The notes beneath the pieces are model-generated. The model searched no databases and was not told the DNA's origin. It saw only the letters and a list, made by a program, of their open reading frames with translations. 64,000 nt of DNA from Epinephelus fuscoguttatus (taxonomy: Eukaryota > Chordata > Actinopteri > Perciformes > Serranidae). The position numbers and the translations under genes were made by a program. The stretch spans positions 43,674,143-43,738,142 of the forward strand of contig NC_064761.1 of NCBI RefSeq assembly GCF_011397635.1. Reading direction: 5' to 3'. Shown here one piece after another: positions 11,290 through 23,491 of this stretch; within the stretch, counting starts at the first letter, position 1; each line of letters starts with the position of its first letter.

Positions 11290-14017
11290 TAGGAAAACAT
11301 GATTAAGTATGTAAATATATGTCTTCTGTTCAAAATTATACATGGCTTAGATCCTCCTCCTCTCTGATCTTTTGTTAAGATTAGAACAAGTACAAATCAA
11401 ATCACAAGGGGGGTCTCAAGAGGGGACTGTGTTGTTCCACTAAAGAAAAGCTCCTTTAGTCAGTCAGCGTTTTCTGTTAAAGCCTCCCAAGAGTGGAACA
11501 ACATCCCAACACATATTATGGATATCGGGACATATGTGATATTTAAATCTCATTTAAAACTATGGGGTGCCGTTTGTAAAGTGTCTCACGCTGAAAATAA
11601 CATCAACATTTTGCCACATTTAGCTTCAAACAATGTTTAAAAAAGTATTGTGATTTTTTTAACGTCACCTTTTACCACATTTACAGCAATATTTGTTAAC
11701 TTAGAAATATATTAAATAGTTAAATCTAAATATTAAATGTGGCACCTAAATGTTAAATGTTAAATCTAAATATTAAATCTAAATCTAAATGCTAAATCTA
11801 AATCTAAATCTAAATATTAAATCTAAATCTAAATGCTAAATCCTAAATCTAAATATTAAATCTAAATCTAAATCTAAATGTTAAATCTAAATGCTAAATA
11901 TAAATATAAATATAAATGTTAAATCTAAATATTAAATCTAAATCTAAATGTTAAATCTAAATGTTTTGGGTGAAACTAAATATTTAGCTAATATGCAAAT
12001 TCACACTGCCGGTCACCGGAAGTACCAAAATAAAAGCTCGAGATGGTCAGACTGTGTTTATAGAAACAAATAACGAATTAAAACCAACTTATCGGTGGAA
12101 ATGGACACTTGAACACACATTAGCGTGATAATAACTACCTAAAATAACAAGAAACGTGTTTGGAGAAATTTTATTTGACGTGTACTTTGAGTTGTTAGTG
12201 TCCCTTCGGAGGGATTAACAACCTAAGCTAAGCTAACAACCGTCAGTTCTTAGCCCGTTAGCAGGGTCTGTAATGCCTCATTAACTCTTAAACGGTCCGT
12301 GACAAAAATATATTTTTCCAGCGGATGTCTTAGTTACAACATGATTGAGCTAGCAAAGCAGTTTTGTGTTGCTATGTGTGGTATTTATTCAGTTTTGGGA
12401 AATCACGATGTCTAGAAAGCACCAGTGGCCGCAGCAGCAGCAAAGCTATCAGGACGTCATCTGTTAAATGTCTCCCATTGTCGGATACGACATTAAATTC
12501 TCCAGTTAGCTCAATCATGTTGTAACTAAGACATCCGCTGGAAAAAATATTTTCTTCACGGACCGTTTAGAGTTAGTGAGTCATTACAGACGCTAACGGG
12601 GCTAACAGCTAACAGTTAGCCCCGCTAATCTACGATAACCATGTTATTAATTTCAGCCCGTGATAGTAATGTTTGTTCAGTCATAGTGTTTATAGGCTTT
12701 ACAAACACCAGAGTAGTCTAAACGGTGATACAGTGACGTGAAAAACGTGAGATGTGCATATATATATGTTGCTAAACTCCGCTGGTTTTCTACCCGGAAG
12801 TATTTGTAAACAACAAGGTGATTCCCTCAGAAGGGACACTAACAGCTCAAAGTACACATCAAATAAAATTTCTCCAAACACGTTTCTTGTTATTTTAGGT
12901 AGTTATTATCACGCTAATGTATGTTCAAGTGTCCATTTCCCCCGATAAGTTGGTTTTAATTCGTTATTTGATTCTATAAACAGTCTGACCATCTCGAGCT
13001 TTTATTTTGGTACTTCCGGTGACCGGCAGTGTGAATTTGCATATTAGCTAAATATTTAGTTTCACCCAAAACATTTAGATTGAACATTTAGATTTAGATT
13101 TAGATTTAATATTTAGATTTAGATTTAGCATTTAGATTTAGATTTAATATTTAGATTTAACATTTAACATTTAGGTGCCACATTTAATATTTAGATTTAA
13201 CTATTTAATATATTTCTAAGTTAACAAATATTGCTGTAAATGTGGTAAAAGGTGACGTTAAAAAAATCACAATACTTTTTTAAACATTGTTTGAAGCTAA
13301 ATGTGGCAAAATGTTGATGTTATTTTCAGCGTGAGACACTTTACAAACGGCACCCCATATAAAACAGTGGCTAATTAGTAACCAAATTTGTCAGCATTGA
13401 AAATTCTGTCAGCTGCTGCCACCTTGTTAATATCAGATGGTTATTTGGTCCCTATGTCATGTTCTATGTATGGCTTGTCCAATGTGAAATATCTTTCATG
13501 TTGTACCCTGTTCGTGCATAAGTGTTGTTTTGTATGCACTCTGGGCTAGTCACTCCGGTTCTGACTGATGTCTAACCAGCATGCTGCGTGGAGGGTTGGC
13601 TTGCTTATGTCTTAACTACGTATTGTCTTGCATACATGTTTTTAACTGCTTTCTTTCTTGCATGTTTATTTGCTTGCTGTGAAGGTCGTATTGTCCCTTG
13701 TGTTCTGTATTAATTGTAAGGCTGTCTTATGTTGTCTTGTTGTCAATTGTATATTAATTTTAGCAATGTCATTATTACTTGTTGTTCACACACTAATCAA
13801 TTTTAATTAGCTGTAGTTTATTGATCAGTGCTTTAAGATAAGACCGAGGTTTGTTCCCTCGACATAGTTCTACTTTGTTTTATTTCAGGGAGCCTTTGTA
13901 ACACCTGGCCAGGGACAACGGATGAAAATTAGCCTTTGGCTAAATCTGGCATATTTACAGAAATGTCTAATATGCTCTGTCCCTTCAAATAAACAAATAA
14001 ATAAATAAATAAAAATT
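11290..14017 (+). mobile_element. LINE (CR1/L2/Rex1 group) 3' end, interrupted by a fold-back element
   Basis: Positions 11340-11560 encode the C-terminus of a non-LTR reverse transcriptase protein: GVSRGDCVVPLKKSSFSQSA, then FSVKASQEWNNIPTHI. This parallels GDCFTKFRKTTFGQSAFSFQ at the far end of the window. Reading is broken by the element at 11561-13359 and resumes with a few codons to a stop near 13400. A 3'UTR follows, ending in an aaataaataaataaataaa tail at about 13985-14013. The copy is 5'-truncated, as LINEs usually are. Confidence 0.75.
11561..13359. mobile_element. 1.8-kb palindromic fold-back element, 6-bp target duplication
   Basis: The ends are tatggggtgccgtttgtaaa on the left and its exact complement on the right (ending cggcacccca-ta). 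The flanks carry TAAAAC at 11555-11560 and 13360-13365. The two arms stay complementary almost to the centre near 12430: for instance cagcggatgtcttagttac at about 12320 is inverted near 12520. Each arm contains a run of taaatc/taaata hexamers, longer in the left arm (about 11690-11960) than the right (13070-13200). No transposase frame is seen, so it is non-autonomous. It sits inside the LINE tail. Confidence 0.88.
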
Positions 14018-14029
14018 AAGTAGCTAGAC

Positions 14030-14622
14030 GATATGATACGCCACTGGTTGTTTGTCAGTTTGAAACACTGCCGCTAATGACATAATATAAGAAGCTGCAA
14101 ACACCGTATGGGGGGGCGGATGGGGTGGGAAGGGAAGTGGATGGGTCCAACAAACCCTGGACTTTAACATGCGAGGCTGCTGTTCGCTTCCCGTATGAAT
14201 GTAGAGCCAAACCATGATGTTTTTTTTCTAAAACTCACCATGTTTTGTTACACGGCGAAAATTGACATCCTGGAACATCAACAATAAGCGCAGGAGGATA
14301 CCGAGCATGAAATATGTAGACGTGAGTGCCACTGACCAAACGGCGATATGTGATAAGTTGGGGTGAGAACAGTTTGGCTCCTTGCAAAACAACAGTTGTG
14401 ATTTGACTGATTTGTTGTACTTCACTGAACTTGTGCTAATAATTGGTGCACAGTGCACATTCAAATACAAGGCAATGATCTCCACCTGGTGTTAACTTGA
14501 TCAGTATCTTGACATGTTATCTGGATAGCCACATCTGATCCTTGGGACATCTTGCATATATTTGCCATGTTGTGCGATGTGTGTGTTCATGCTCTTCTTC
14601 TGTTTCTTTGTTTCATTTTTAG
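14030..14622 (+). other. 5' flank or intron of the SAM-SAM-PYD gene
   Basis: No coding exon is visible. It ends with a pyrimidine-rich tract and the acceptor tttcatttttag at 14611-14622, immediately before a 10-nt leader (ctgatccaaa) and the start codon. The acceptor implies an upstream non-coding exon that I cannot locate. Confidence 0.5.
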
Positions 14623-14632
14623 CTGATCCAAA

Positions 14633-15992
14633 ATGAGCCAGTCCACGAATGAGTCAGCACCTGAGATTGAAACGTGGTCCAAAGAGGACATCCACCACTG
14701 GCTAATGACAGAGGTCAAAGTTCCTCAGAGTTGCGCAGACATATTCATTAAGGAGGAAGTGTCTGGAGAAGAACTCGTTGACTATGAGAAGCAAAATATT
14801 TTAGACTTAGGAATAAAACATGGCCCTGCTGTCAAAATCACATCCTATCTAAAAAGTCTTAAAGAAGGAACACAACATAAGTCACAGTTCCCAGCTGATG
14901 TGGAAAACTGGACAAAGGAGCAAGTGACCCAGTGGTTACTGCAGCACGTGAAGGTCGATGACAAAAAGGCAGAGAGGTTCCAAGAGGAGGATGTGTCCGG
15001 AGATTGCCTTGTTTGTTTCAGCGAGCAGGATTTTGTGGATATGGAGCTGAAAAAGGGTCCCGCTGGCAAGATCATGAAACAGCTACTTCGACTAAAAAAT
15101 GAGGAGTCGGCGCTGCAGCCCGTCAGTCGCCCCTTCAGATGGTCCCTTAGGGACAAAAATAAGCAAGAAAGCACGAAGCCAAAGCCGTCGTCACGGGCGA
15201 CAAAGAGTAAAGAAACTACGGAGGTAAAACTTCAGAATCATCTGCACTGCAGGTCAAATTAAATACAGATAGATGAGAGGTCCCACTGCAGCACTCTGTT
15301 CAATCCAGGTTAAGATTTGATGTTTCATTTTCTAATTTCTAATTTCTCATGCAGAATCCTGCCCCGCTGATCAGAAACACCCTGGATGAACTTTCTACAG
15401 AGGATCGCAAGTCTTTTAATTTCACGCTACAGCTTTACACTGCCTCGAAGTGTAAACCCATTCCTAAGGGCAAACTGGAAGGTAAGGACAGCATGGACAT
15501 CGCCACATTAGTGACCAACCACTACGGACATGAGGAGGCTTTACGTATCACACGAGATATTCTTCAAACCATACATCAGTGTGAACTCGCTTCTAAACTG
15601 GTCAGATACACAGGTAAGAAAACTGAGGTACCTCCGACTCTCTACATACACACATGCTGTATGTTTACACGTGTGTGTCAGAAGTGCAGCATGCATTCAC
15701 TGCAGTGAAGCCTTCAGATTGATCCAGTCTGATTCTGTTTCGCTCGGTGTAACTTTACTGTTGGACTTTATAGAATTCTAATCATTAATCGCTTCATCTG
15801 TGACCTCATTTAATTATTTATACAGATCAAGAGAAGCTCCGTTGCACATCTTGTGATGATGAGGAGGACACAGAGGACTCAGAGAAGTCAGACTCATCGT
15901 CTCGTTCCAGACGTAAACCCAAGAAAGGAAAAGAACAAAATCGTTTCCGTTTCCAGATGAATATGAAAATAGACATGCCATGCTGTAAATGA
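14633..15992 (+). CDS. Short SAM-SAM-pyrin protein, SAMD9-like N-terminal paralogue
   Basis: The exons are 14633-15223, 15355-15613 and 15826-15992, joined at GT-AG sites in phases 0 and 1, giving 338 residues. Residues about 10-73 and 88-150 are two SAM domains, each with a W-[ST]-K-E-x-[IV]-x-x-W helix and a GP-A-K-I end helix; SAM domains mediate self-assembly. Exon 2 (about 198-283) is a pyrin/DAPIN death-fold domain (NTLDELSTEDRKSFNFTLQL, then IPKGKLEGKDSMDIATLV), like those of fish ASC and NLR proteins. Exon 3 adds an acidic-serine stretch, then a lysine-rich patch (RRKPKKGK) that could be a nuclear signal, and stops. Nothing of the SAMD9 SIR2-like, P-loop, TPR or OB parts follows. It may act as adaptor, decoy or regulator of the long protein at 30141; that role is inference. 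The gene structure is well supported; expression is unknown. Confidence 0.85.
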
Positions 15993-16299
15993 CCGTATTT
16001 AAAGTGGCAGCTGGACATTAAAAGAGGCTCAAATTTCTTCTTAGTGGATGACAATGACAAAGGACATTGATTTGAACTTGTCGTCAGACTTGTGATGTTC
16101 TTGAGCACCAAAAGCTCTCAGGAGTCTCTCCCACTGCTGTCCACATGGTGGCTGGATTTCACCATTTTGTTGTTTCCTAAATGAAAAGAAAGAAGAAGAT
16201 GACAGTAGGTTTTTTCCAGATGGTTTGGGATCTTTCCAAATAGTCTTGAAAATGCTGATGTAATGTGAACTAAACTAATGTAAGTAAATGCTGTCAGGT

Positions 16300-18440
16300 C
16301 GCCTGATTAAAGTCTGACTACTTTTGTTTAAATCCTTTTAATTACATTTGAGGCACTTATTACATAACGCACGCTGTACTGTCTTCTTCTCTTTCTTTCT
16401 GTTTTTATCTTTTCAGTTTCTGTGTTATCTAATTGTGTATAGATGCAGTTAACATCTCAACAAAACCAAAAAATACCAAAAACAAAAAGCCACAACGTCT
16501 CAAGCATTAACAGGGTGCTTACACTGCACTCATAGTTGCACTGTGTATCAGAGGAAGTTAGGCTGTTACGGCATCAGGAGGAAACATGGACAAAGGAAGT
16601 GGCTTTTAAAATGTTCGTATTTTATGTTACATAGAGCCACATCTTCCCTATATCATAAAGCTGATACTGTATGATCTTCATATCACCATGTTTTAGTTTA
16701 ATGGTTGCTTTGTGGGATTTAGGTTGGACTCATATGTCATAGCATGTAAAGCAGTATGTGTGTCTGCATGTGTGTGTGATGTACTGTGGTTATACTCACT
16801 TATGGTGACATGAGCCAAACCCCTACATGGTCAGATACTGTCAAACAGCAAACTGCGTTTTAAATATATTAAAAAATTGTCCGTCGTCTCATCATGAACT
16901 GGGCTTAAAAGGATATAAAAAGAGACAATTTTTCTTTCAGAGGCCTGCAGGGTCCCTTGTCTCTCTGAACCATATTTTCCTGCTTTGTCTCAGTCAGGAA
17001 ACGGATTATCATATAGAAACTTTTAGCTTCCTCTGTGAAACTCATAGCCACTGAAAGTTAACTGTGAGTGGTTTCTGTAAAGCAGGCCTAAGCATGAATA
17101 GCGGAAGACCCAGAGACATTTGCACTCCCAAGGTCCCCGACTCTATTGCAGGGCCGTGAACAGGGAGCCAAAGAGATTCATGTCAGCTGGTTTATAGACT
17201 GCTCTCCTTTGAAAAATAAAGAGATCCAAATTAAGGTGATACATTTTAACAAATCCAAATTTAAAATCAGCTCTGCCTAATTCAAGGGCTTATAAAAGCT
17301 ATCCAGACCAGTTCATCCGTTTTTATACTGTTTCTGTCATTTTTACAATCTTGGATTTTAATGATTTTTCTTTGTTTTAAATAGTTTTACCTTTTCCCAC
17401 ATTATTTGAATCTGAAAGAAAAGCCTGTACTGAGGGAATTAGGAGTAACAACTTGAGACATTTTTCTCTGAACCTTTATTTCTGGTGAGAAGACCACAAA
17501 CACCAGAGAAAGGGGTTTTGTCTTCATAAGCTCACTGTAGGGCCCCCAAGGGATAAGCTGCAGTGCATCTCACACCACGCCAGCACACAGATGTAGACCA
17601 GCACACCTCATAGTGCATAGGGACCCTTCCCCGGGCCTTCCAGGAGAAGAGATAGGTGGACCTTTATAGCTGTTATGTTCTGTAGGCTAGGAGCGAATAA
17701 GATAGAATTATAATTATTACTAAAATGCACTATTTTAGCTAACGGGTGAAATCAAATTAATGACCAAATTAAGAGGTGTAAACAAAACTTTTTGAACAAA
17801 GTTGATCAATTTGAGATCTAAATGATTTAAAACTTTCCTGAAGGGTTATCTAAGATGGAGGCATTTTTTGACAGGCTATTGCGTGTAAAGGGCGTCCCGT
17901 GGATACCTTTGTTTTTCTTGCATGCCTCCACAGAAAATGGCAAACATATTGATTTATTGATTGATTGGGGGTCCCCGTTTAACAACAGCAAAACTATATA
18001 AAAATATCTGTTTCCAGAATCTTGTGAAACAAACTCATGCAATATAACCCAGGTCTTGTATATCATGTCATGTGCTCTGTACTTCCCAAACACGTGAAGA
18101 TTAACTAGAACCCTATTTTTCAAAACTAAAAGTGAAACTTATCCATGCTCTCTTCAAAGTCAGACCAAAGAGTTATGTCAATCATTTATATAGTCGATGC
18201 CTTTGGCATATTCAAGATGATTATTGGGTCATTTTTTGCCATCAAGGTAGGCTATTAATGTATTATCATCACAAGAAGTAGGCCTAATAGTAGTAGCAGT
18301 GGTAGAATGTAATTATTAAACTAATGTCATGTAATGGCATGTAACTGACACAGTGACATAGACAGAGACCAGGATTGAGCGCTCTCCTTAATGTGTTTAA
18401 GAAAGAGAGAGAAACAGACTGAAAGGAAAATAAGGTTGAA
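16300..18440. other. Intergenic stretch, no gene identified
   Basis: The 3' flank of the SAM-SAM-PYD gene grades into AT-rich DNA. I found no exon with family resemblance, no tRNA and no complete transposon. Open frames here are short and of biased composition. Confidence 0.45.
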
Positions 18441-18791
18441 CATGGACAGACATATCAGCCTGGTTTGGCAACCTCACTCAGCGTACAACTGAAGGCCCAA
18501 ATTACCAGGCTTATCCAGAGAACCATGAAGATCATGGGAGTCAGGCAGCATGCCATGCTCCAGTCTATCTTTCAGCAGACCATAATCAGGCAGGCGCAGA
18601 AAATTATTTCAGACCCCACCCATGTCCTCCATCATGAGTACCAACTTCTCCCCCCAGGCAGATGCTTTAGAGTTCCCCAGTGCAGGCTAAACCGCTTTAA
18701 GAACTCTTTTGTCCCCCTGTCCATTAAAGCCTTAAATGGGAAGCTAACTGTAGCTTAACTATACGTGTATGTATTGGTATACATGTATATA

Positions 18792-20391
18792 CAGTACAGG
18801 CCAAAAGTTTGGACACACCTTCTCATTCAATGCGTTTTCTTTATTTTTATGACTATTTACATTGTAGATTCTCACTGAAGGCATCAAAACTATGAATGAA
18901 CACATGTGGAGTTATGTACTTAACAAAAAAAGGTGAAATAACTGAAAATATGTTTTATATTCTAGTTTCTTCAAAATAGCCACCCTTTGCTCTGATTACT
19001 GCTTTGCACACTCTTGGCATTCTCTCCATGAGCTTCAAGAGGTAGTCACCTGAAATGGTTTCCACTTCACAGGTGTGCCTTATCAGGGTTAATTAGTGGA
19101 ATTTCTTGCTTTATCAATGGGGTTGGGACCATCAGTTGTGTTGTGCAGAAGTCAGGTTAATACACAGCCGACAGCCCTATTGGACAACTGTTAAAATTCA
19201 TATTATGGCAAGAACCAATCAGCTAACTAAAGAAAAACGAGTGGCCATCATTACTTTAAGAAATGAAGGTCAGTCAGTCCGGAAAATTGCAAAAACTTTA
19301 AATGCGTCCCCAAGTGGAGTCGCAAAAACCATCAAGCGCTACAACGAAACTGGCACACATGAGCACTGACCCAGGAAAGGAAGACCAAGAGTCACCTCTG
19401 CTTCTGAGGATAAGTTCACAGCAGCTCAGATCAGAGACCAGATGAATGCCACACAGAGTTCTAGCAGCAGACCCATCTCTAGAACAACTGTTAAGAGGAG
19501 ACTGCGCGAATCAGGCCTTCATGGTCAAATAGCTGCTAGGAAACCACTGCTAAGGAGAGGCAACAAGCAGAAGAGATTTGTTTGGGCCAAGAAACACAAG
19601 GAATGGACATTAGACCAGTGGAAATCTGTGCTTTGGTCTGATGAGTCCAAATTTGAGATCTTTGGTTCCAACCGCCGTGTCTTTGTGAGACGCAGAAAAG
19701 GTGAACGGATGGATTCCACATGCCTGGTTCCCACTGTGAAGCATGGAGGAGGAGGTGTGATGGTGTGGGGGTGTTTTGCTGGTGACGCTGTTGGGGATTT
19801 ATTCAAAATTGAAGGCACACTGAACCAGCATGGCTACCACAGCATCCTGCAGCGACATGCCATCCCATCCGGTTTGCGTTATGCTTAGTTGGACGATCAT
19901 TTATTTTCAACAGGACAATGACCCCAAACACACCTCCAGGCTGTGTAAGGGCTATTTGACCAAGAAGGAGAGTGATGGAGTGCTGCGGCAGATGACCTGG
20001 CCTCCACAGTCACCGGACCTGAACCCAGTCGAGATGGTTTGGGGTGAGCTGGACCGCAGAGTGAAGGCAAAGGGGCCAACAAGTGCTAAACACCTCTGGG
20101 AACTCCTTCAAGACTGTTGGAAAACCATTTCAGGTGACTACCTCTTGAAGCTCATGGAGAGAATGCCAAGAGTGTGCAAAGCAGTAATCAGAGCAAAGGG
20201 TGGCTATTTTGAAGAAACTAGAATATAAAACATGTTTTCAGTTATTTCACCTTTTTTTGTTAGGTACATAACTCCACATGTGTTCATTCATAGTTTTGAT
20301 GCCTTCAGTGAGAATCTACAATGTAAATAGTCATGAAAATAAAGAAAACGCATTGAATGAGAAGGTGTGTCCAAACTTTTGGCCTGTACTG
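18792..20391 (+). mobile_element. Complete but inactive Tc1-like transposon
   Basis: The element is 1600 bp, bounded by inverted repeats starting cagtacaggccaaaagtttg and flanked by TA at 18790-18791 and 20392-20393. The inverted repeats run to about 150 bp and include tccacatgtgttcattcat. It carries one transposase gene on the plus strand. Confidence 0.93.
19205..20227 (+). pseudogene. Tc1-like transposase, broken
   Basis: The protein would bind the transposon ends and cut and join DNA by a DD34E mechanism. It opens with a helix-turn-helix (MARTNQLTKEKR, then VRKIAKTLNASPSGVAKTI). The catalytic motifs are WSDESKFEIFG (first Asp), FQQDNDPKHTS (second Asp) and SPDLNPVEMVWGELD (Glu). Two lesions inactivate it: an in-frame TGA at 19367-19369 just after GTHEH, and a frameshift near 19865-19895 just before the second Asp. 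Tc1 transposases are about 340 residues; the summed pieces match that length. Confidence 0.9.
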
Positions 20392-20699
20392 TATATATAT
20401 ATACATTTTAACGTAACTATGTAACTTTTTTTTTTTATGATGACTTTGTAAAACAGATGTGTGTGTGCAATGGGCAGTGTGCAATTTGTTGGCTGATGGT
20501 AGTCTGTACATGTACTGTAGATACTGAGTGTGTGAGACTGTGAATAGTGACAGCTCTGTTTGTGGATTGTATATATGTAGGAACTGTATGTGTCAACTTT
20601 TTGTGTCTTTTAACAGCAGATACTGCATGTATCCAAGACAAATTTCCTTCGGGACAATAAAGTTTATCTTATCTTATCTTATCTATTGCACACAATGCT

Positions 20700-22200
20700 T
20701 TTGTAAGTTACTTGTTAATAGCTTATTTGGAACGCTGCTTTGTCACTCTTTGACCGTCCCGCCTGAACCACTGTCCCCTGTACTGAATGGAGGAGAGATA
20801 GACATTATGTCATTTCAGTGTTGTAGCAATCCACAGAATAATGACAGGAAAGTAAAGATAGATCATATTTCCTTAAATGGTCTAATGGTGTCTTTTGTAG
20901 TTAGTTGTGCTTCATCTTAAATTTTAAAAGTTCATCCTCAGGATTATGACTGATGATCATAAGCTGTTTTGGTGCCCCCTCCAGCACTCGATGCCCTACA
21001 TCAGTGATACTCAACGTACAGCCTGTGGGCCAAATCTGAATCTGAAATCTGTCTTTGTTGTTTAAGCATTTAAAACAAAATGTTAAAATCTTTTAAGACA
21101 TTAATTGTAAAAATTATTTGCTACTTGACTCCCTAGAACTGTGTTTTTAGTTATCTCTTCTCTTTCAATTTTATCAGACACTGTATTATTGTATGTGTAC
21201 TGTTATGAAATAAAGTTATACAGATGCCTGTTTGAATCCTTGTATTCAGTCAAGTTAAAAAAAAAAAAAAAAAAGAAAGAGGACGCAGGCATGTTTGGTC
21301 CCTCGTGTTCTTGCTTGTGAGTGTAAACAAAGCTTGACCTTGCTTTCAAATGGCTGTAACAGGAAGTGATGCAACAGGGATGGGCTGAACTTTCAGGAAG
21401 ACGTGTTGGCGATCACTCGGGTATAATGGCACAGAAGATAAAACTTCTGGTGCGCAGTGCAGTATTCATCTCAGCAAAATTTCCAGTATGTAGATGACTG
21501 TGCCGTTAAATTTTTGTTCAGACTAACACCACACCATGTTTCAAGACAGATGGCCAGCAGCTGATATCCAATCTGATGAGGCGTACACAGACTTCAGAAG
21601 GTGAGAAATCACTGGCTGCTCATGCTTTAAAAGACTTTTGCAAAAGCTAAATAATGACGTCCTCTTAATCTCAAATTCTGATTTATAACAAGATGTGTCA
21701 GATGTTGTGGTAAGCATTTGTACAAAGTTTCAGCACTGCCCTGTTGGTTGGTTCTATGCCAAAAGCTTTTGGCAGGAAATGGCTACTTGTATTTGTCGGA
21801 GAGATTTAGGTAGAGTGAATCACACAGGCTGCTGCAGAGTAAAACAACAGTGTTTTAAAGCTGTTTAGATGTAGGCAAGTCTATACATGATTATAAAAAC
21901 GCAAGAGCAGTGTCCTTACCTCACCCTGACTGTCAGAATGGGTGTTGGCTGACAAACTCACACTGCAGAAAGAAAAAAAGAATGCAAATATGTTGGCCTG
22001 TGTCATTAGAAGATACTACAAGACCTACTTTGTAAAGATATCTTATAAGAATTTAACAAATACATTAAAATCGCCGACAAGCATGGACGTTATTTGAGAG
22101 ATGTCCCCTGCAATTTTCCAGGAGGCAGTTTTGTCCCCTGCACTTTTTACCGTCCTAAGTCTCGCCACCAGACAATCAGAGATCTCCGCCTTCTGATAGT
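20700..22200. other. Intergenic, nothing identified
   Basis: It contains a poly-A run near 21257-21274 and short words resembling hAT termini (cctgtgggccaaatctgaat at about 21019). No exon is recognised. Confidence 0.4.
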
Positions 22201-22223
22201 CTGGGGACACTCCTTTCTAAAGT

Positions 22224-22600
22224 GTGTTTAACACACCGGAGAAAACGGCCGGCAACAAAGCAACGCCTCTTGCATTTTTGAAAACGACACTCCCTTCTGG
22301 AAATGTGCGCTCCCCCTTTTCTCGTCCACAAGGAAACAAACACACAGAGAGCTTGAAAATGGATGCCGAGAGATTTAACTCCGTTTTATCAAATGTGTGC
22401 TCAGTCCACAAGATTGTGGAAATGAAGGACTTACAGCGACTTTTTTTAAAACTTCTAACGCAGTCAGACTATGTTTATGAGCACAAGAGTTCAGCGAGCC
22501 ACAGAAGGACCGCCCTGCGGATTTACAATTGGTTCTGCAACGTAGGAAGTTTTTTAAAACTCTCAAATTGTATCCGCCCATTAGGGTTGGGTCGGTTCTC
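22224..22600 (+). other. Unrecognised open frame split by an hAT MITE
   Basis: An open frame includes MDAERFNSVLSNVCSVHKIV, RTALRIYNWFCNVGSFLKL and NCIRP. The codons stay open up to the insertion point of the hAT MITE (22582). When that element and one copy of its 8-bp duplication are removed, the frame continues about 12 more codons (positions 23319-23357) to a TAG. This looks like a small protein, or part of a transposon-encoded protein, interrupted by the MITE. I do not recognise the family and propose no function. Confidence 0.4.
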
Positions 22601-23310
22601 GGTAATACCAATTCGGTCTGATACTCCGTCTTGGACCGGGTTTTATTTTTTTAGACCGACCAGACCGCATACTCGGGCAGAACGTACGCGGAGCGGACGC
22701 CGCAGAGGTCCGCCCGGTGAAAGTGGACGTCCGCAAGCCCTGTGCACGCAAAGCATGACCGTGCGGACTTCGCTCCGCGCACCAGTGTCACACAAAAGAC
22801 TGTTCGGCATGTATTTTTCACATCGCAAGGATTTTTCACACATTTTTACACGGCGTCAGCTCCGCTTATAGTAAGCCCGAGTCTGTGAGCACCTGTGTCT
22901 GCCTCTTCACCAAGCGCACAGTAAGCAGGAGAGAGAGGGGGGTGGGGCGGGGACTGAGCTAGGAGGTGCGAGTGCGCATGCGCCTCTACTGTAGCCTGGA
23001 GTTTGTTTAATAGTGACGGGGACAATTTTGTCTCGACGAAATCAAAGAATGCGTCACTATGGCAACACTTTGGCTTTGAGCCAGACGAAGGAGGCAACCC
23101 TTGTTTGCACTGATTGAGTAAGCTGCAAAATTTATTTGTAAGGAATAAAAGAAACAACTTGTTACTGTCACTCTGTTGTCCTAAGGTCGTTTTTTATTTT
23201 AAATGTGTCAACTGCGCCCCCAAGTGGTGAAAATCCGGTATTACCGACTTGATGCGTTTTTTTTTACAAAAACCGGACTGTTTTTTTTTTTTCATACCGA
23301 CCCAACCCTA
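22582..23310. mobile_element. Non-autonomous hAT element, 729 bp
   Basis: The terminal repeats are TAGGGTTGGGTCGG and CCGACCCAACCCTA. The flanks are identical 8-bp duplications, CCGCCCAT, at 22574-22581 and 23311-23318. The interior is GC-rich around 22660-22760 and has no transposase. The perfect duplication suggests a fairly young insertion. Confidence 0.9.
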
Positions 23311-23491
23311 CCGCCCATCTAAACACAAAATCAGGGAGAAAGACATGAGTCTTTAGTTAAGCAAAGCGTCTAAAGGCTGACTTGTGAGTCTAGTCCTAAA
23401 ACAATGTTACACGCTAATAAACTGAGACGCATCGAGCACTAGGACCACACGGAAAACGGTCGCTCAAACTGAAGCCTGTTTCCCTTTAGAG

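Larger units (their letters stand above)
18441..20700 (+). mobile_element. LINE 3' end carrying a nested Tc1-like element
   Basis: Positions 18441-18756 encode the C-terminal tail of a fish non-LTR element (RLIQRTMKIMGVRQHAMLQS, later CRLNRFKNSFVPLSIKALNG). After the Tc1-like element the LINE 3'UTR resumes at 20394 and ends at about 20640-20690 with gacaataaagtttatcttat followed by (cttat)n, a known LINE tail. The reverse transcriptase core is missing, so the copy is 5'-truncated and inactive. Confidence 0.75.

Noticed and set aside
12699-12948. Open frames on both strands within the fold-back element
   Set aside because: They lie in palindromic arms without codon bias or homology; no transposase motifs.
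22643-23157. Overlapping frames in the GC-rich part of the hAT MITE
   Set aside because: Several frames are open at once because of base composition; none has a domain.
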